From Paenibacillus sp. FSL K6-1330 (GTDB lineage Bacteria; Bacillota; Bacilli; Paenibacillales; Paenibacillaceae), in NCBI RefSeq assembly GCF_037976825.1, contig NZ_CP150269.1, positions 6,799,501-6,863,500 on the forward strand: a DNA stretch of 64,000 nt, in the 5' to 3' direction. The first letter of the stretch is position 1; every line of letters starts with the position of its first letter. Positions 17,393-26,866 of this stretch are shown here, in pieces. The notes beneath the pieces were generated by a model, which searched no databases, had not been told where the DNA came from, and saw only the letters and a program-made list of their open reading frames with translations. The translations under genes and the position numbers were made by a program.

Positions 17393-18121
17393 TTAAAACT
17401 GCCGAGATGCTCTGACCTCGGCTTCCGGATGCTGTGACAGTTCATCTCTGTACTCCACTTGCCGAATCTCGCACCCTTTGCCTAAGATCACCCGGTTACC
17501 GCGGACGATATCGGCTTCAACATACTCGAGATCAAGGACATCGCCTTCAATAATACGAGCCTCCAGCCGTGTTCCCCGTAAAGGCAAGGACAGCATTTCC
17601 CAGAGCCGCTTCCCTTTTTTGCGGACCGTTATCCGGTCTCCAACGATTTCCTGTGCAAGGCAGCGGCCCAATACTCGGATATCCGCTGTTCCAACATGCA
17701 GGCGGCCATCGATCTTAAATCCCCCTTGCAACGTGGCGGATTCACTCCGCACGTCACCACGGCTTCTCAGGTTTCCGGTGACCTCAAGTTTTTTCGATTC
17801 GGAATCTCCGTGAATGCTGCAATGCCCCCCGATAAAGATGGAGCGACAGCGCAATCCATCCTTCAAACTCAAACTGCCGGCTACATGCAGCTCCTCAGAC
17901 TCCACAGCCCCCTTAATGGTTCCCGATCCGTTCACGCGAATCGTACGGGCAGCTATGGCGCCACTAACACTCATATTTCCATTACCTATTAATTCTCGGC
18001 AATCCAGATCTCCATTCACCTGCCCGGCACCGTCAATGCGCACCTTATCGTATTGGCCGCCGCTTGAACTTCCGGTTCCCGTAATCTTCAGATCGGACAG
18101 CTTGTCGTCATGTGGTATCAT
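17393..18121 (-). CDS. Bactofilin-like polymer-forming protein
   Basis: Protein of 242 aa made almost entirely of short beta-strand turns with spaced Gly/Val (about residues 20-150: VRIDGAGQVNGDLDC, IRVNGSGTIKGAVESEELHVAG), the right-handed beta-helix signature of the polymer-forming cytoskeletal family. A basic break (RKKGKRLWEM, about 168-177) is followed by two more strand repeats (EARIIEGDVLDLEYVEAD). Longer than single-domain bactofilins of about 110-150 aa, like B. subtilis YhbE/YhbF. ATG at 18121 after GGAGGAGGA. No membrane segment. Convergent with the VanW gene. Confidence 0.8.
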   Translation of the reverse strand: MIPHDDKLSDLKITGTGSSSGGQYDKVRIDGAGQVNGDLDCRELIGNGNMSVSGAIAARTIRVNGSGTIKGAVESEELHVAGSLSLKDGLRCRSIFIGGHCSIHGDSESKKLEVTGNLRSRGDVRSESATLQGGFKIDGRLHVGTADIRVLGRCLAQEIVGDRITVRKKGKRLWEMLSLPLRGTRLEARIIEGDVLDLEYVEADIVRGNRVILGKGCEIRQVEYRDELSQHPEAEVRASRQF

Positions 18122-18449
18122 GAGTATCCTCCTCCAGATTTACAAAGTAATCACTATCTATATCTTTACTTCTTCATCACAACAGTTATTTCTACAATAA
18201 ATGTCCGTCCTCCACCAGGTGGAGTCATAATCTCCCTCTAAGATACCACACCTCCGCTATTCATAGAACAGCCCGTTGGCTGAACTTCACCTCGGTCCCA
18301 AGACCGAGGCGTTCTCAGGCACTTTATCTCGTCTTTGCCTGCAAATGATGGTTCGGGTTTGCTTGGAGCAAGGGAGATTGATTGTGATATGATTCAAATA
18401 GGCTCGTCATTGATCTCTCATTTATTAAAGTGAAAGGGGATACATCATC
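18122..18449. other. 328-nt divergent intergenic region
   Basis: Separates the bactofilin-like gene (-) from the esterase (+). It contains a perfect 8-bp hairpin CCTCGGTC/GACCGAGG at 18290-18309 without a T tract. Near the esterase is an extended -10, TGATATGAT (18385-18393), with TTGGAG 19 nt upstream as a weak -35. No gene-like reading frame is seen. Confidence 0.45.
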
Positions 18450-19223
18450 ATGGCTCTTATGCAATGTCGCTTTTACTCGGAGGTACTGGGTCTCAGTACG
18501 TCCATGACCGTCATTCTCCCTCAGCAAACCTCTTCGCAGATCGGTATGACCAATCATGCCAAAAGCGGTCTGCATCCGACGCTCTTCCTGCTGCACGGCC
18601 TGTCCGACGACGATTCCATCTGGCTGCGCAGAACCTCCATTGAACGCTATGTGGCCGAGATGGGCATTGCCGTCGTGATGCCGCAAGTTCACCGCAGCTT
18701 CTATACCGACATGGAATACGGTGGCAAATATTGGACCTTCATCAGTCAGGAGCTGCCGGCCATTGCCCGTTCCTTCTTCCCGTTATCCCCCGCGAGGGAA
18801 GATAACTTCGTCGCCGGCTTGTCCATGGGCGGATACGGGGCATTCAAGCTGGCGCTCCGCTGCCCGGAATCCTTTGCCGCGGCTGCCAGTTTGTCGGGCG
18901 CTCTCGATATGGCGGGTCATATCCGGAGGAATGAGGCCTTGTTTGAACATCAATTAGTCTACGGAGATCAAGATATTACCGGTACCGACAACGACTTGCT
19001 GTGGCTGCTACAGGAAGTCGAACGATCCGAAGGGCCTAAGCCGCTGCTGTATCAATGCTGCGGAACCGAAGACTTCCTCTATGAAGACAATCAAGCGTTC
19101 CGAAAAGCCTGCGAAGAAACCTCCCTCGAACTCATCTATCAGGAAGGTCCAGGCAATCATGATTGGGGATATTGGGATACCCACATTCAGGATGTGCTGA
19201 AGTGGCTACCGTTGAAGGCCTGA
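18450..19223 (+). CDS. Esterase, tributyrin esterase/EstA type (alpha/beta hydrolase, esterase D-like)
   Basis: Cytoplasmic serine hydrolase of 257 aa. The oxyanion strand reads [19 protein letters not shown] (about 46-64). The nucleophile elbow [10 protein letters not shown] (Ser about 127) is followed by a late acid and GNHDWGYWD (His about 239). The same fold is shared by S-formylglutathione hydrolase and acetyl-xylan-type esterases, so the natural substrate is uncertain; short-chain acyl esters are likely. AAAGGGGA precedes the ATG at 18450. Monocistronic, with a bidirectional terminator shared with argH. No signal peptide. Confidence 0.87.
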   Translation: MALMQCRFYSEVLGLSTSMTVILPQQTSSQIGMTNHAKSGLHPTLFLLHGLSDDDSIWLRRTSIERYVAEMGIAVVMPQVHRSFYTDMEYGGKYWTFISQELPAIARSFFPLSPAREDNFVAGLSMGGYGAFKLALRCPESFAAAASLSGALDMAGHIRRNEALFEHQLVYGDQDITGTDNDLLWLLQEVERSEGPKPLLYQCCGTEDFLYEDNQAFRKACEETSLELIYQEGPGNHDWGYWDTHIQDVLKWLPLKA

Positions 19224-19291
19224 TAAACCTATAGACACACCATGACATGCCAGCGGTTCGTTTTCGGTTCTATGAGGTGCGTTTCTGATAT

Positions 19292-19346
19292 CTTAAAAAA
19301 GGTGGATCAGCAAACTTATCGTTTGCCGATCCACCTCTATTTTTTT
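19292..19346. terminator. Bidirectional terminator between the esterase and argH
   Basis: AGGTGGATC (19300-19308) pairs with GATCCACCT (19328-19336), and GCAAAC/GTTTGC pairs inside. CTATTTTTTT follows on the plus strand and TTTTTT on the minus strand, so it ends both the esterase and the arg operon. Confidence 0.92.
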
Positions 19347-19367
19347 CACGCCAAGTATTCTATGCCG

Positions 19368-20783
19368 TTACTCTACATTCCCTTGACGGAGACCCAGCCA
19401 TTCCTCCGTGACCTGAAGGGTCTGCACGCTGCGATCAATGGCCGCCTTCACTTGCTCGGTTGCCGTGCCGCCGTATACGTTACGCGCATTGACCACCGTC
19501 TCCGGTTGAAGGACGCCATAAATGGAGTCGTCGAACAGCTCCGAGAACTGCTTGAATTCGTCCAGCGTCAGGTCCAGCAAATACTTGCTGTTCTGGATAC
19601 AGTACAATACAGTCTTGCCGATCACTTCGTGCGCCTGACGGAAAGGAAGTCCTTTGCCCACCAGGAAGTCCGCGATGTCGGTTGCGTTGGAGAAGTCGGT
19701 ATTCACCGCTTCGCGCATGCGGCCTTTGTTGACCTTCATCGTGGCGATCATCGGCGCGAACAGCTGCAATGCGCCTTCCAGCGTAGCCACCGTATCGAAC
19801 ATGCCCTCTTTATCTTCCTGCATATCCTTGTTATAAGCAAGCGGCAGGGACTTCAGCACGGTGAGAAGACCCATTAAATTGCCGTATACCCGTCCGGTTT
19901 TGCCGCGAACAAGCTCAGGCACATCCGGATTCTTCTTCTGCGGCATAATGCTGCTGCCCGTGCAGAACGCATCATCCAGCTCGATGAAATTGAACTCCGT
20001 GCTGCTCCAAAGCACCAGCTCCTCGCTTAAGCGGGACAAGTGCATCATGATGATGGAAGCATCCGAGAGGAATTCCAGGATGAAGTCCCGGTCGCTGACC
20101 GCATCCAGACTGTTCTCGTAAACACCATCAAACCCAAGCTGCTCTGCCACGAAATGGCGGTCGATCGGGAACGTTGTACCCGCAAGCGCGCCTGCCCCGA
20201 GCGGCAACACGTTAATACGCTTATAGCTGTCGATCAGACGGTCGATATCCCGCTGAAACATGGACACGTAAGCCATCAGATGATGTGCGAACAGAATGGG
20301 CTGTGCACGCTGCAGATGCGTATACCCTGGAATAATCGTATCCAGGTTATCCCTGGCTTGTCCGATCAATGCGGTTTGCAGCTCATGCAGCATGCCAGTC
20401 AGCGCCACTACGCGGTTACGTAAATACAGATGCATGTCCGTAGCCACTTGATCGTTACGGCTGCGGCCTGTGTGGAGCTTGCCGCCGACAGGTCCGATTT
20501 CCTCAATCAGATTCTTCTCGATGTTCATATGAATATCCTCATCCGATACGGAGAACTCGATGCTGCCCTCACGGATGCGCTCCAACACCTTGTTCAAGCC
20601 AGCCTTGATCGTCTCCACGTCTTCGGCCGGCACGATGCCGCATTTGCCCAGCATGGACACATGCGCAAGGCTTCCCTGGATATCCTCTTCGGCCAACTGC
20701 TTGTCAAAACCGATGGATGCCGTATATTCCTCTACCAATGCGTTGGTCTGCTTCGTAAAGCGTCCGCCCCATAACTTGCTCAC
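19368..20783 (-). CDS. argH: Argininosuccinate lyase
   Basis: Last enzyme of arginine synthesis: splits argininosuccinate to arginine and fumarate. 471 aa, fumarase/aspartase superfamily, cytoplasmic homotetramer. Diagnostic motifs are MSKLWGGRF at the N-terminus, [14 protein letters not shown] (about 105-118), the general-acid/base region [11 protein letters not shown] (about 155-165) and the signature loop [12 protein letters not shown] (about 280-291). The GTG start at 20783 follows AGAGGGGC. The 130-nt gap after argG can fold CCCTCTG against CAGAGAGGG, covering that binding site. This could tune argH translation. Terminal gene of the argC-J-B-D-F-G-H run. Confidence 0.97.
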   Translation of the reverse strand: MSKLWGGRFTKQTNALVEEYTASIGFDKQLAEEDIQGSLAHVSMLGKCGIVPAEDVETIKAGLNKVLERIREGSIEFSVSDEDIHMNIEKNLIEEIGPVGGKLHTGRSRNDQVATDMHLYLRNRVVALTGMLHELQTALIGQARDNLDTIIPGYTHLQRAQPILFAHHLMAYVSMFQRDIDRLIDSYKRINVLPLGAGALAGTTFPIDRHFVAEQLGFDGVYENSLDAVSDRDFILEFLSDASIIMMHLSRLSEELVLWSSTEFNFIELDDAFCTGSSIMPQKKNPDVPELVRGKTGRVYGNLMGLLTVLKSLPLAYNKDMQEDKEGMFDTVATLEGALQLFAPMIATMKVNKGRMREAVNTDFSNATDIADFLVGKGLPFRQAHEVIGKTVLYCIQNSKYLLDLTLDEFKQFSELFDDSIYGVLQPETVVNARNVYGGTATEQVKAAIDRSVQTLQVTEEWLGLRQGNVE

Positions 20784-20913
20784 AACACTTGCCCCTCTCT
20801 GTTTAAGGCAGAGGGCCGCTTCCCGCTTAAGAAGTCCCTTTCATCCCGGTTACGCGAGAATCAGTGGAGCTCCCTAGCATGAAACGGCCTTCAGCCTGTT
20901 CATTATTGTAAAC

Positions 20914-22146
20914 TTATTGATTCTGGTTCACGCCGGTTGCCACTTTCAAACGCAGTGCATTCAAGCGGATAAAGCCGGTGGCATCGCCCTGATCATAAGC
21001 TTGCGTCGGATCGGCTTCCATCGTTGCGATATCCGGGTTGTACAGACTGACCGGACTCTTCACACCTGCGCCGATAATGTTGCCTTTGTACAGCTTCACG
21101 CGCACCGTACCGGATACGTTCTTCTGGCTCTCCGTTACCAGCGCTTGCAGTGCCAGACGCTCCGGCGCAAACCAGAAACCGTTATAAACCAAGGTACTAT
21201 AGCGGGTAATCAGGCTGTCGCGCAGATTCATCACTTCACGGTCCATCGTGATGGATTCCATTTTGCGATGAGCGGTGAACAGGATGGTTCCGCCTGGAGT
21301 CTCATAGACGCCGCGGCTCTTCATGCCAACGAAACGGTTCTCTACCATATCCACGCGACCGATGCCGTGTTTGCCACCCAGCTCGTTGAGCTTCTCCATT
21401 ACTTGCAGCGGACTCATCGATTCGCCGTTCAGCGCAACAACATTCCCTTGTTCAAACGTAAGCTCGAGGTATTCCGCCTCGTCTGGTGCATCCTCAGGCG
21501 ATACGCTGAGCAGGTACATATCCTTGCTATCCTCTGCACTTGCATCGAACCAAGGATCTTCCAGCACACCGCTCTCATAACTGATATGGAGCAGGTTGCG
21601 GTCCATGGAGTAGGATTTGGCAGCCGATGCCGTTACCGGAATGCCGTGCGCTTCCGCGTATGCGATCATCTCCGCACGTCCCGGGAAGGAGTTACGGAAC
21701 TCCTCGATGCGCCAAGGAGCGATTACTTCAATGTCCGGTGCCAAGCCGGCAACACCCAGCTCAAAGCGAACCTGATCGTTCCCTTTACCCGTAGCGCCGT
21801 GCGCAATCGCCGTCGCGCCTTCCGCACGTGCGATATCCACCATGCGTTTAGCAATCAATGGACGCGCGATGCTGGTCCCGAGCAGGTACTGCCCTTCGTA
21901 CATGGCACCCGCCTGGAACATCGGATAGATGAAATCTGTTGCAAATTCGTCGCGCAGATCGTCGATGTATACTTTGGAGGCGCCTGTCGCCAGCGCTTTT
22001 TCCTCAAGTCCGTCCAGCTCTTCCTTCTGGCCGATATCGGCCGTGAAAGCAATGATCTCCGCATCGTAGGTTTCTTTCAGCCACTTCAGAATAACGGACG
22101 TATCCAGGCCACCGGAATACGCCAGTACGATTTTTTGTTTTGCCAT
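20914..22146 (-). CDS. argG: Argininosuccinate synthase
   Basis: Joins citrulline and aspartate using ATP to give argininosuccinate. 410 aa from [17 protein letters not shown]. The start at 22146 has AGAGGGAG before it; an upstream in-frame start at 22176 is not supported. N-type ATP pyrophosphatase P-loop AYSGGLDTS (8-16), then [15 protein letters not shown] (about 117-131) and [14 protein letters not shown] in the C-terminal half. Normal length. Lies 106 nt downstream of argF and 130 nt upstream of argH, on the same strand. Confidence 0.97.
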   Translation of the reverse strand: MAKQKIVLAYSGGLDTSVILKWLKETYDAEIIAFTADIGQKEELDGLEEKALATGASKVYIDDLRDEFATDFIYPMFQAGAMYEGQYLLGTSIARPLIAKRMVDIARAEGATAIAHGATGKGNDQVRFELGVAGLAPDIEVIAPWRIEEFRNSFPGRAEMIAYAEAHGIPVTASAAKSYSMDRNLLHISYESGVLEDPWFDASAEDSKDMYLLSVSPEDAPDEAEYLELTFEQGNVVALNGESMSPLQVMEKLNELGGKHGIGRVDMVENRFVGMKSRGVYETPGGTILFTAHRKMESITMDREVMNLRDSLITRYSTLVYNGFWFAPERLALQALVTESQKNVSGTVRVKLYKGNIIGAGVKSPVSLYNPDIATMEADPTQAYDQGDATGFIRLNALRLKVATGVNQNQ

Positions 22147-22252
22147 GGTTAAACTCCCTCTCTTTGTTACTAACAACCCTGTCGTTCATTATACTAAAGA
22201 TAACGTCCATTAACGCATTTTCATAGAGAATGTTCGTTGCAATTGAATGACT

Positions 22253-23209
22253 CTAAGCCATCAAAGCAACCATCAAAGCCTTCTGGGCATGGAGACGGTT
22301 CTCAGCCTGATCGAAAATAACGGAATTAGCACCGTCGATCACGCCTTCGCTAACCTCTTCGCCACGGTGGGCAGGGAGACAATGCAGGAACAGGTAATCC
22401 GGCTTCGCCGCCTTCACCAGCTCCTCATTCACCTGGTAGTCCGCAAAAGCGGCTTCCCGCTGTGCCTGCTCCTCTTCAAAGCCCATGCTTGCCCATACAT
22501 CCGTATAGATCACGTCCGCATCCTTCGCGGCTTCGATCGGGTCTTGGGTGATCGTGATTTTGCCGCCCGTTTGCGCTGCGATCTCCTCGCTCAGCTTCAC
22601 GATGCTGGCATCCGCCTCGTAGCCCTTGGGACTGGCCACAGCCACATGCATGCCCATCTTGGCTCCGCCAATCAGGAGTGAATGCGCCATATTGTTGCCA
22701 TCGCCGATAAAGGCCATTTTGAGGCCTTTTAGCTTGCCTTTGTGCTCCAGCACGGTCTGCAAATCAGCCAGTACCTGACATGGATGCGCCATGTCGCTCA
22801 GGCCGTTGATAACCGGAATGGAGGCATATTTCGCCAGGTTGACTACGTTGTCGTGCCCGAAAGTACGGATCATCAAGCCGTCCAGATAACGGGACATCAC
22901 CTGCGCCGTATCGCTGATCGGCTCGCCGCGTCCGAGCTGAATATCGTTTTTGCTTAAAAAGAGTGCATGTCCGCCCAGCTGGAACATGCCAGCCTCGAAC
23001 GACACCCGCGTCCGCGTGGACGACTTCTCAAAAATCAAACCAATCGTCTTGCCCTTCAGCGGCTGATAGACTTCGCCGTTCTTCTGCTTGCGCTTGATCT
23101 CAATTGCCGAATCGAGCAAGAACTGAATCTCTTCCGTCGAGTATTCGTCCAGCTCGATCATATCCCGCCCTTTCAGGCTCAATTCCTTCACTTGTCCGCT
23201 TGCGGCCAT
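22253..23209 (-). CDS. argF: Ornithine carbamoyltransferase
   Basis: Forms citrulline from ornithine and carbamoyl phosphate. 318 aa. Carbamoyl-phosphate site FEKSSTRTRVSFE (about 59-71), HPCQVLADL (about 142-150), ornithine site DVWASMGFEEE (about 237-247) and FLHCLPAHRG (about 279-288) are all present. ATG at 23209 after AAGGAGGACTGAAGGAT. Genes for carbamoyl-phosphate synthase (carAB) are not in the window, so they must be elsewhere. Follows argD by 58 nt. Confidence 0.97.
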   Translation of the reverse strand: MAASGQVKELSLKGRDMIELDEYSTEEIQFLLDSAIEIKRKQKNGEVYQPLKGKTIGLIFEKSSTRTRVSFEAGMFQLGGHALFLSKNDIQLGRGEPISDTAQVMSRYLDGLMIRTFGHDNVVNLAKYASIPVINGLSDMAHPCQVLADLQTVLEHKGKLKGLKMAFIGDGNNMAHSLLIGGAKMGMHVAVASPKGYEADASIVKLSEEIAAQTGGKITITQDPIEAAKDADVIYTDVWASMGFEEEQAQREAAFADYQVNEELVKAAKPDYLFLHCLPAHRGEEVSEGVIDGANSVIFDQAENRLHAQKALMVALMA

Positions 23210-23267
23210 ATCCTTCAGTCCTCCTTAACCATGCTGTTATTGTCCAAAATGCTGCTGCACGATTCTT

Positions 23268-24488
23268 CTATGCTTGGCTAACCGCCGTATGCTCATGTAT
23301 AAGTTCCGTAACAATCGATACCGCCTGGTCGATCTCTTGTTTTGTGACGTACAGATTCGGAAGCAGCCGGATCACATTCGGTCCTGCCGTTACGAACAGC
23401 AGCCCGCGGCTCTGTCCTTTCAGTACCAGCTCGCCAACCGGTTCAGCGCATTCGATGCCGATCAGCAAGCCTTTACCCCGGATCGCCTTCACAAAAGGAT
23501 GACTGCCCAGGCTCTCATTCAGCTTGGTCATCGAATATTCTCCAGCTTCGGCCGCGCGCTGCGGCACGTTGTCCTCGAGCATTGTCTCGATGGTGGCCTG
23601 GATGACGGCGCTCGCAATCGGCGTGCCGCCAAACGTCGTCGCATGGCTTCCTGCCGTGAAGGCTTCGCGCAAGTAAGCTTTGCCCAGCATCGCGCCAACC
23701 GGGAACCCGGAACCGAGCCCTTTGGCCACGGTGAAAATGTCCGGCTCGATGCCGTAATGTTCGTGCGCAAACAGCTTGCCGGTCCGGCCCATGCCTGTCT
23801 GCACCTCGTCGACGATTAGCAGTAGTCCGTGCTTCTTGCACAGCCCTGTGACGGCTTGCAGGAACTCCGGCTCCACCGGATGCACGCCGCCCTCCGCCTG
23901 CACCATTTCGATCATGATGGCGGCGGTGTTGTCGTTAATGGCCGCTTCCAGTGCCGGAAGGTCATGCAGCGGAACGCTTTTGAAGCCTGCCGGAAGCGGA
24001 AGGAAGCCTTCCTTTACCTTATCCTGGCCGGTTGCCGTCAGCGTAGCCAACGTCCGTCCATGGAAGGACTGCGTAAACGTAATGACCTCGTACCGTCCCG
24101 TTCCCTTCACCTTCTGATGGTAGCGGCGCGCCAGCTTAATGGCCGCTTCGTTCGCTTCCGCTCCGCTGTTGCAGAAAAAAACGGCGTCAGCGCAGGTGTT
24201 GGCTGTCAGCAGCTCAGCTGCTTTTTCCTGACCGGGAATGTGGAACAGGTTCGAGACATGCCACAATTCATCCAGCTGGGCTTTCAGCTTCTCTTTTACT
24301 TTCACCGGAGCATGGCCAAGATTCGTTACCGCCAAACCCGCCATAAAATCAAGATATTTGTTGCCTTGATCGTCCCATAACCAGCTGCCTTCCCCTTTGA
24401 CCAAGGCGATTGGATATCTGGCATACGTTTGGAACAATGAGCTTTCATTCGCTGCTTTAACACCGCCTGCTGCTGTTTCTTTTCCCAT
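23268..24488 (-). CDS. argD: Acetylornithine aminotransferase
   Basis: PLP enzyme converting N-acetylglutamate semialdehyde to N-acetylornithine with glutamate as amino donor. 406 aa from the chosen ATG, class III aminotransferase. Motifs: FCNSGAEANEAAIKLARR, ITFTQSFHGRT, LLIVDEVQTGMGRTGK and the PLP-lysine stretch FTVAKGLGSGFPVGAM. The start at 24488 (MGKETAAGG) follows AAAGGAGTG; earlier in-frame starts up to 24560 are possible, and GTG at 24497 is very close to the binding site. A 265-nt gap separates it from argB and holds a promoter candidate. Confidence 0.96.
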   Translation of the reverse strand: MGKETAAGGVKAANESSLFQTYARYPIALVKGEGSWLWDDQGNKYLDFMAGLAVTNLGHAPVKVKEKLKAQLDELWHVSNLFHIPGQEKAAELLTANTCADAVFFCNSGAEANEAAIKLARRYHQKVKGTGRYEVITFTQSFHGRTLATLTATGQDKVKEGFLPLPAGFKSVPLHDLPALEAAINDNTAAIMIEMVQAEGGVHPVEPEFLQAVTGLCKKHGLLLIVDEVQTGMGRTGKLFAHEHYGIEPDIFTVAKGLGSGFPVGAMLGKAYLREAFTAGSHATTFGGTPIASAVIQATIETMLEDNVPQRAAEAGEYSMTKLNESLGSHPFVKAIRGKGLLIGIECAEPVGELVLKGQSRGLLFVTAGPNVIRLLPNLYVTKQEIDQAVSIVTELIHEHTAVSQA

Positions 24489-24617
24489 GACCTTCACACA
24501 CTCCTTTGCATATGGCATCGCTTCATGTTTCAGGTTTGAAACGTCTGCGATAAGAGACATCTACTATGCTTACCCAGCACTGCGAATTCGGATCATTCTT
24601 CCGATCCCTGTTGCCCA

Positions 24618-24663
24618 CAGAATTTTATTGAATGATATAAGTTAGGATAAATTCCGTGGACAA
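24618..24663 (-). promoter_or_regulatory. Internal arg promoter candidate before argD, with an ARG-box-like sequence
   Basis: TTGTCC (24658-24663) and TTATAT (24635-24640) with 17-nt spacing on the minus strand. Immediately downstream, CATTCAATAAAATTCTG (24618-24634) resembles an ArgR/AhrC operator. The gap also holds the palindrome CGGAATGATTCCG at 24684-24696. All by inspection. Confidence 0.4.
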
Positions 24664-24753
24664 AGGGGCCCACTTCGCTTCTACGGAATGATTCCGCCTT
24701 CTCCGTTGAAGTTTTTCGGTTTGAATATCAAGCCGTAACCTGTTCATTCCTTA

Positions 24754-25590
24754 TTACATCCGCACGATGCGCGTTCCCAGCACTTCTCCACCAAGCACTC
24801 GGCTCAGTACATTCGGTTCGCTTCCGTCCACGATGACGACTTCGCTCACTTTGCCGTGAATGCAGCTGATGGCCGCTCTGACCTTCGGTATCATGCCGCC
24901 GTAGACTTCGCCTGTCCCGATCATGTCCTCAATCTCCTGCACCGTCACGGTCGGAAGCACCCGCTTCTCGCCGCCTGCTCCCTTCATGATCCCGGGTACG
25001 TCGGTGACAACGATCATCCGGTGTACCCCCAGATGGGAGGCAACGGCACCAGCCGCTGTATCGGCATTAATATTGTAGCGCTGACCGGATGGATCCACCC
25101 CGATCGGTGCAACCACAGGCATATAGCCCATTTCCAGCACGCCGCTCAGAATCGACGACTTCACAAATGTCACATCGCCGACCCAGCCAACCTCCGCGTG
25201 GTTCGTCACCGGTTTGGCCTCAATCAGTCCGCCGTCCGAGCCGGACAAGCCGATGGCAGAGCCGCCCACGCTTTGAATCCGCCTTACGATCTGTTTATTG
25301 ATGGTACCCGCAAGGACCATCTCCACGACGTCCAGCACATCCTCCGTCGTCTTGCGCAGCCCGTTCACAAACTCGGTCTCAATGCCGAGTTTCTCCAGAT
25401 TGCCGGAGATCGCAGGTCCGCCGCCATGAACGATAACGGGGTTGACTCCCTTTTGCTGCAGATCCTTCAAATCCTCGAAGAAGCTGTCAGGAAGCGCAGC
25501 GAGCGTGCTGCCGCCGCATTTCATAACAAACGCATCTGCACCTGCTGTTTGGACCGGCAACGTATCCTTTTGATCGATCGTGCTCTTCAT
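24754..25590 (-). CDS. argB: Acetylglutamate kinase
   Basis: Phosphorylates N-acetylglutamate, the second step of the acetylated arginine pathway. 278 aa, amino-acid kinase fold. MKCGGSTLA (about 23-31) is the nucleotide phosphate loop; PVIVHGGGPAISGNLEKLGIE, NINADTAAGAVA and VTDVPGIM follow. The catalytic lysine is K24, and a second lysine lies in GGMIPKVRAA. The N-terminal extension of about 20 aa lacks the long helix typical of arginine-feedback-sensitive hexameric kinases, but regulation cannot be judged by eye. ATG at 25590 after GGAGGAGACGGAT. 31 nt after argJ. Confidence 0.97.
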   Translation of the reverse strand: MKSTIDQKDTLPVQTAGADAFVMKCGGSTLAALPDSFFEDLKDLQQKGVNPVIVHGGGPAISGNLEKLGIETEFVNGLRKTTEDVLDVVEMVLAGTINKQIVRRIQSVGGSAIGLSGSDGGLIEAKPVTNHAEVGWVGDVTFVKSSILSGVLEMGYMPVVAPIGVDPSGQRYNINADTAAGAVASHLGVHRMIVVTDVPGIMKGAGGEKRVLPTVTVQEIEDMIGTGEVYGGMIPKVRAAISCIHGKVSEVVIVDGSEPNVLSRVLGGEVLGTRIVRM

Positions 25591-25621
25591 ATCCGTCTCC
25601 TCCGTCCTACTGATTATTTAT

Positions 25622-26848
25622 CTACGTACGATAAGCCGCATTAATGCGGACATAGTCATAAGTTAAATCACAGCCCCAGGCCGTAGCCGAGCCATTTCCG
25701 ATATGCAGCTTCACGTCAATATCCACGGTATCACCCTGGAGGTAAACCAGAGCCGCATCCTCGTCAAAAGCAACGGGCCTTGACTGCTCCAGCACCGAAA
25801 TTGGACCGATGGCAATATCCACCGTCTCCGGATTGACCGGACGGCCCGCACGGCCGACAGCCGCAATAATGCGTCCCCAGTTAGCATCTGCGCCGAACAC
25901 CGCAGATTTGACCAGGCTGGAACCAATGATCGTCTTGGCGATGGCTTGCGCGTCATCGTCGCTTTCGGCGCCGTTCACGCGAACTTCGATCAGGCGGGAA
26001 GCTCCCTCTCCGTCACGTGCAATCGCCTTCGCCAGCTGCTGGCATACATAATGGAAGCCGGCTGCAAATGCATCCCAATCCGGATGCTCCGGCGATAGCA
26101 CGTCATGCCCTGCCAGGCCGCTGGCCATCGCAACCAGCATATCGTTGGTGCTTGTATCCCCATCCACCGTAATCATATTAAAGGTCAGGTTGGTCGTTTG
26201 GCGCAGCAGCAGCTGCAGCGCTTCCTGACCAATGACCGCATCCGTCGTCATGAATCCGAGCATGGTCGCCATGTTCGGATGAATCATCCCCGACCCCTTC
26301 GCCGTTCCGGCGATAGTCACCTTCGTACCGTTAACTTGTACGGTGACGCAGGCTTCCTTTTTCACGAGATCGGTTGTCAAAATCGCCTGGCTGAAGCTTT
26401 CAGCCCCCTCGCTTCCGCCGCTGAGTCGTGCAGGCAGGCCGGTGATACCCGAGGAAACGCGGTCCATCTTCAGCAGTTCCCCGATGACTCCCGTTGAGGC
26501 GACAGCCACATCGTTCTCTTCCAGACCGAATTGTGCAGCCGTGCTAGCTCGCATCGTATAAGCATCCTCTTCACCCTGCTTACCTGTACAGGCATTGGCA
26601 TTCCCGCTATTGACGACGATCGCGCGAAGCTTGCCGTCCTGCAGGCTTTCACGCGTCACCTTCAGTGGTGCCGCTTGAATGAGGTTTGTCGTATATACAG
26701 CAGCCGCCACAGCAGGCACGTCACATACGATGACGCCCAGATCATTACGATCGGTCTTCTTAAGTCCACAGTGGAGTCCAGCAGCTTTAAAGCCTTGCGG
26801 CGTTATGATGCTGCCCCCATCAATAATCGCAAACATATTCTCTCCCAT
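25622..26848 (-). CDS. argJ: Bifunctional ornithine acetyltransferase/N-acetylglutamate synthase
   Basis: Moves the acetyl group from acetylornithine to glutamate, making the pathway cyclic; many members also use acetyl-CoA. 408 aa, made as a precursor that cuts itself before the nucleophilic Thr in the motif MIHPNMATMLGF (about 192-203) to give alpha and beta chains. KKTDRNDLGVIVCD and NSGNANACTGKQG near the N-terminus are family hallmarks. No separate argA is present in this operon, which fits ArgJ supplying N-acetylglutamate. Start at 26848 follows GGGGATACAG; an ATG at 26836 following GGGAGAG is equally possible. Confidence 0.96.
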   Translation of the reverse strand: MGENMFAIIDGGSIITPQGFKAAGLHCGLKKTDRNDLGVIVCDVPAVAAAVYTTNLIQAAPLKVTRESLQDGKLRAIVVNSGNANACTGKQGEEDAYTMRASTAAQFGLEENDVAVASTGVIGELLKMDRVSSGITGLPARLSGGSEGAESFSQAILTTDLVKKEACVTVQVNGTKVTIAGTAKGSGMIHPNMATMLGFMTTDAVIGQEALQLLLRQTTNLTFNMITVDGDTSTNDMLVAMASGLAGHDVLSPEHPDWDAFAAGFHYVCQQLAKAIARDGEGASRLIEVRVNGAESDDDAQAIAKTIIGSSLVKSAVFGADANWGRIIAAVGRAGRPVNPETVDIAIGPISVLEQSRPVAFDEDAALVYLQGDTVDIDVKLHIGNGSATAWGCDLTYDYVRINAAYRT

Positions 26849-26866
26849 GTCTGTATCCCCAGCCGC

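Noticed and set aside
18290..18309. Hairpin CCTCGGTC/GACCGAGG as a terminator
   Set aside because: No T tract on either strand and no upstream gene ends there.
20917..22152. A long open frame (about 411 codons) on the plus strand opposite argG
   Set aside because: It is exactly antisense to argG, has no ribosome binding site or family motif, and its composition is what a GC-rich complementary frame would give.
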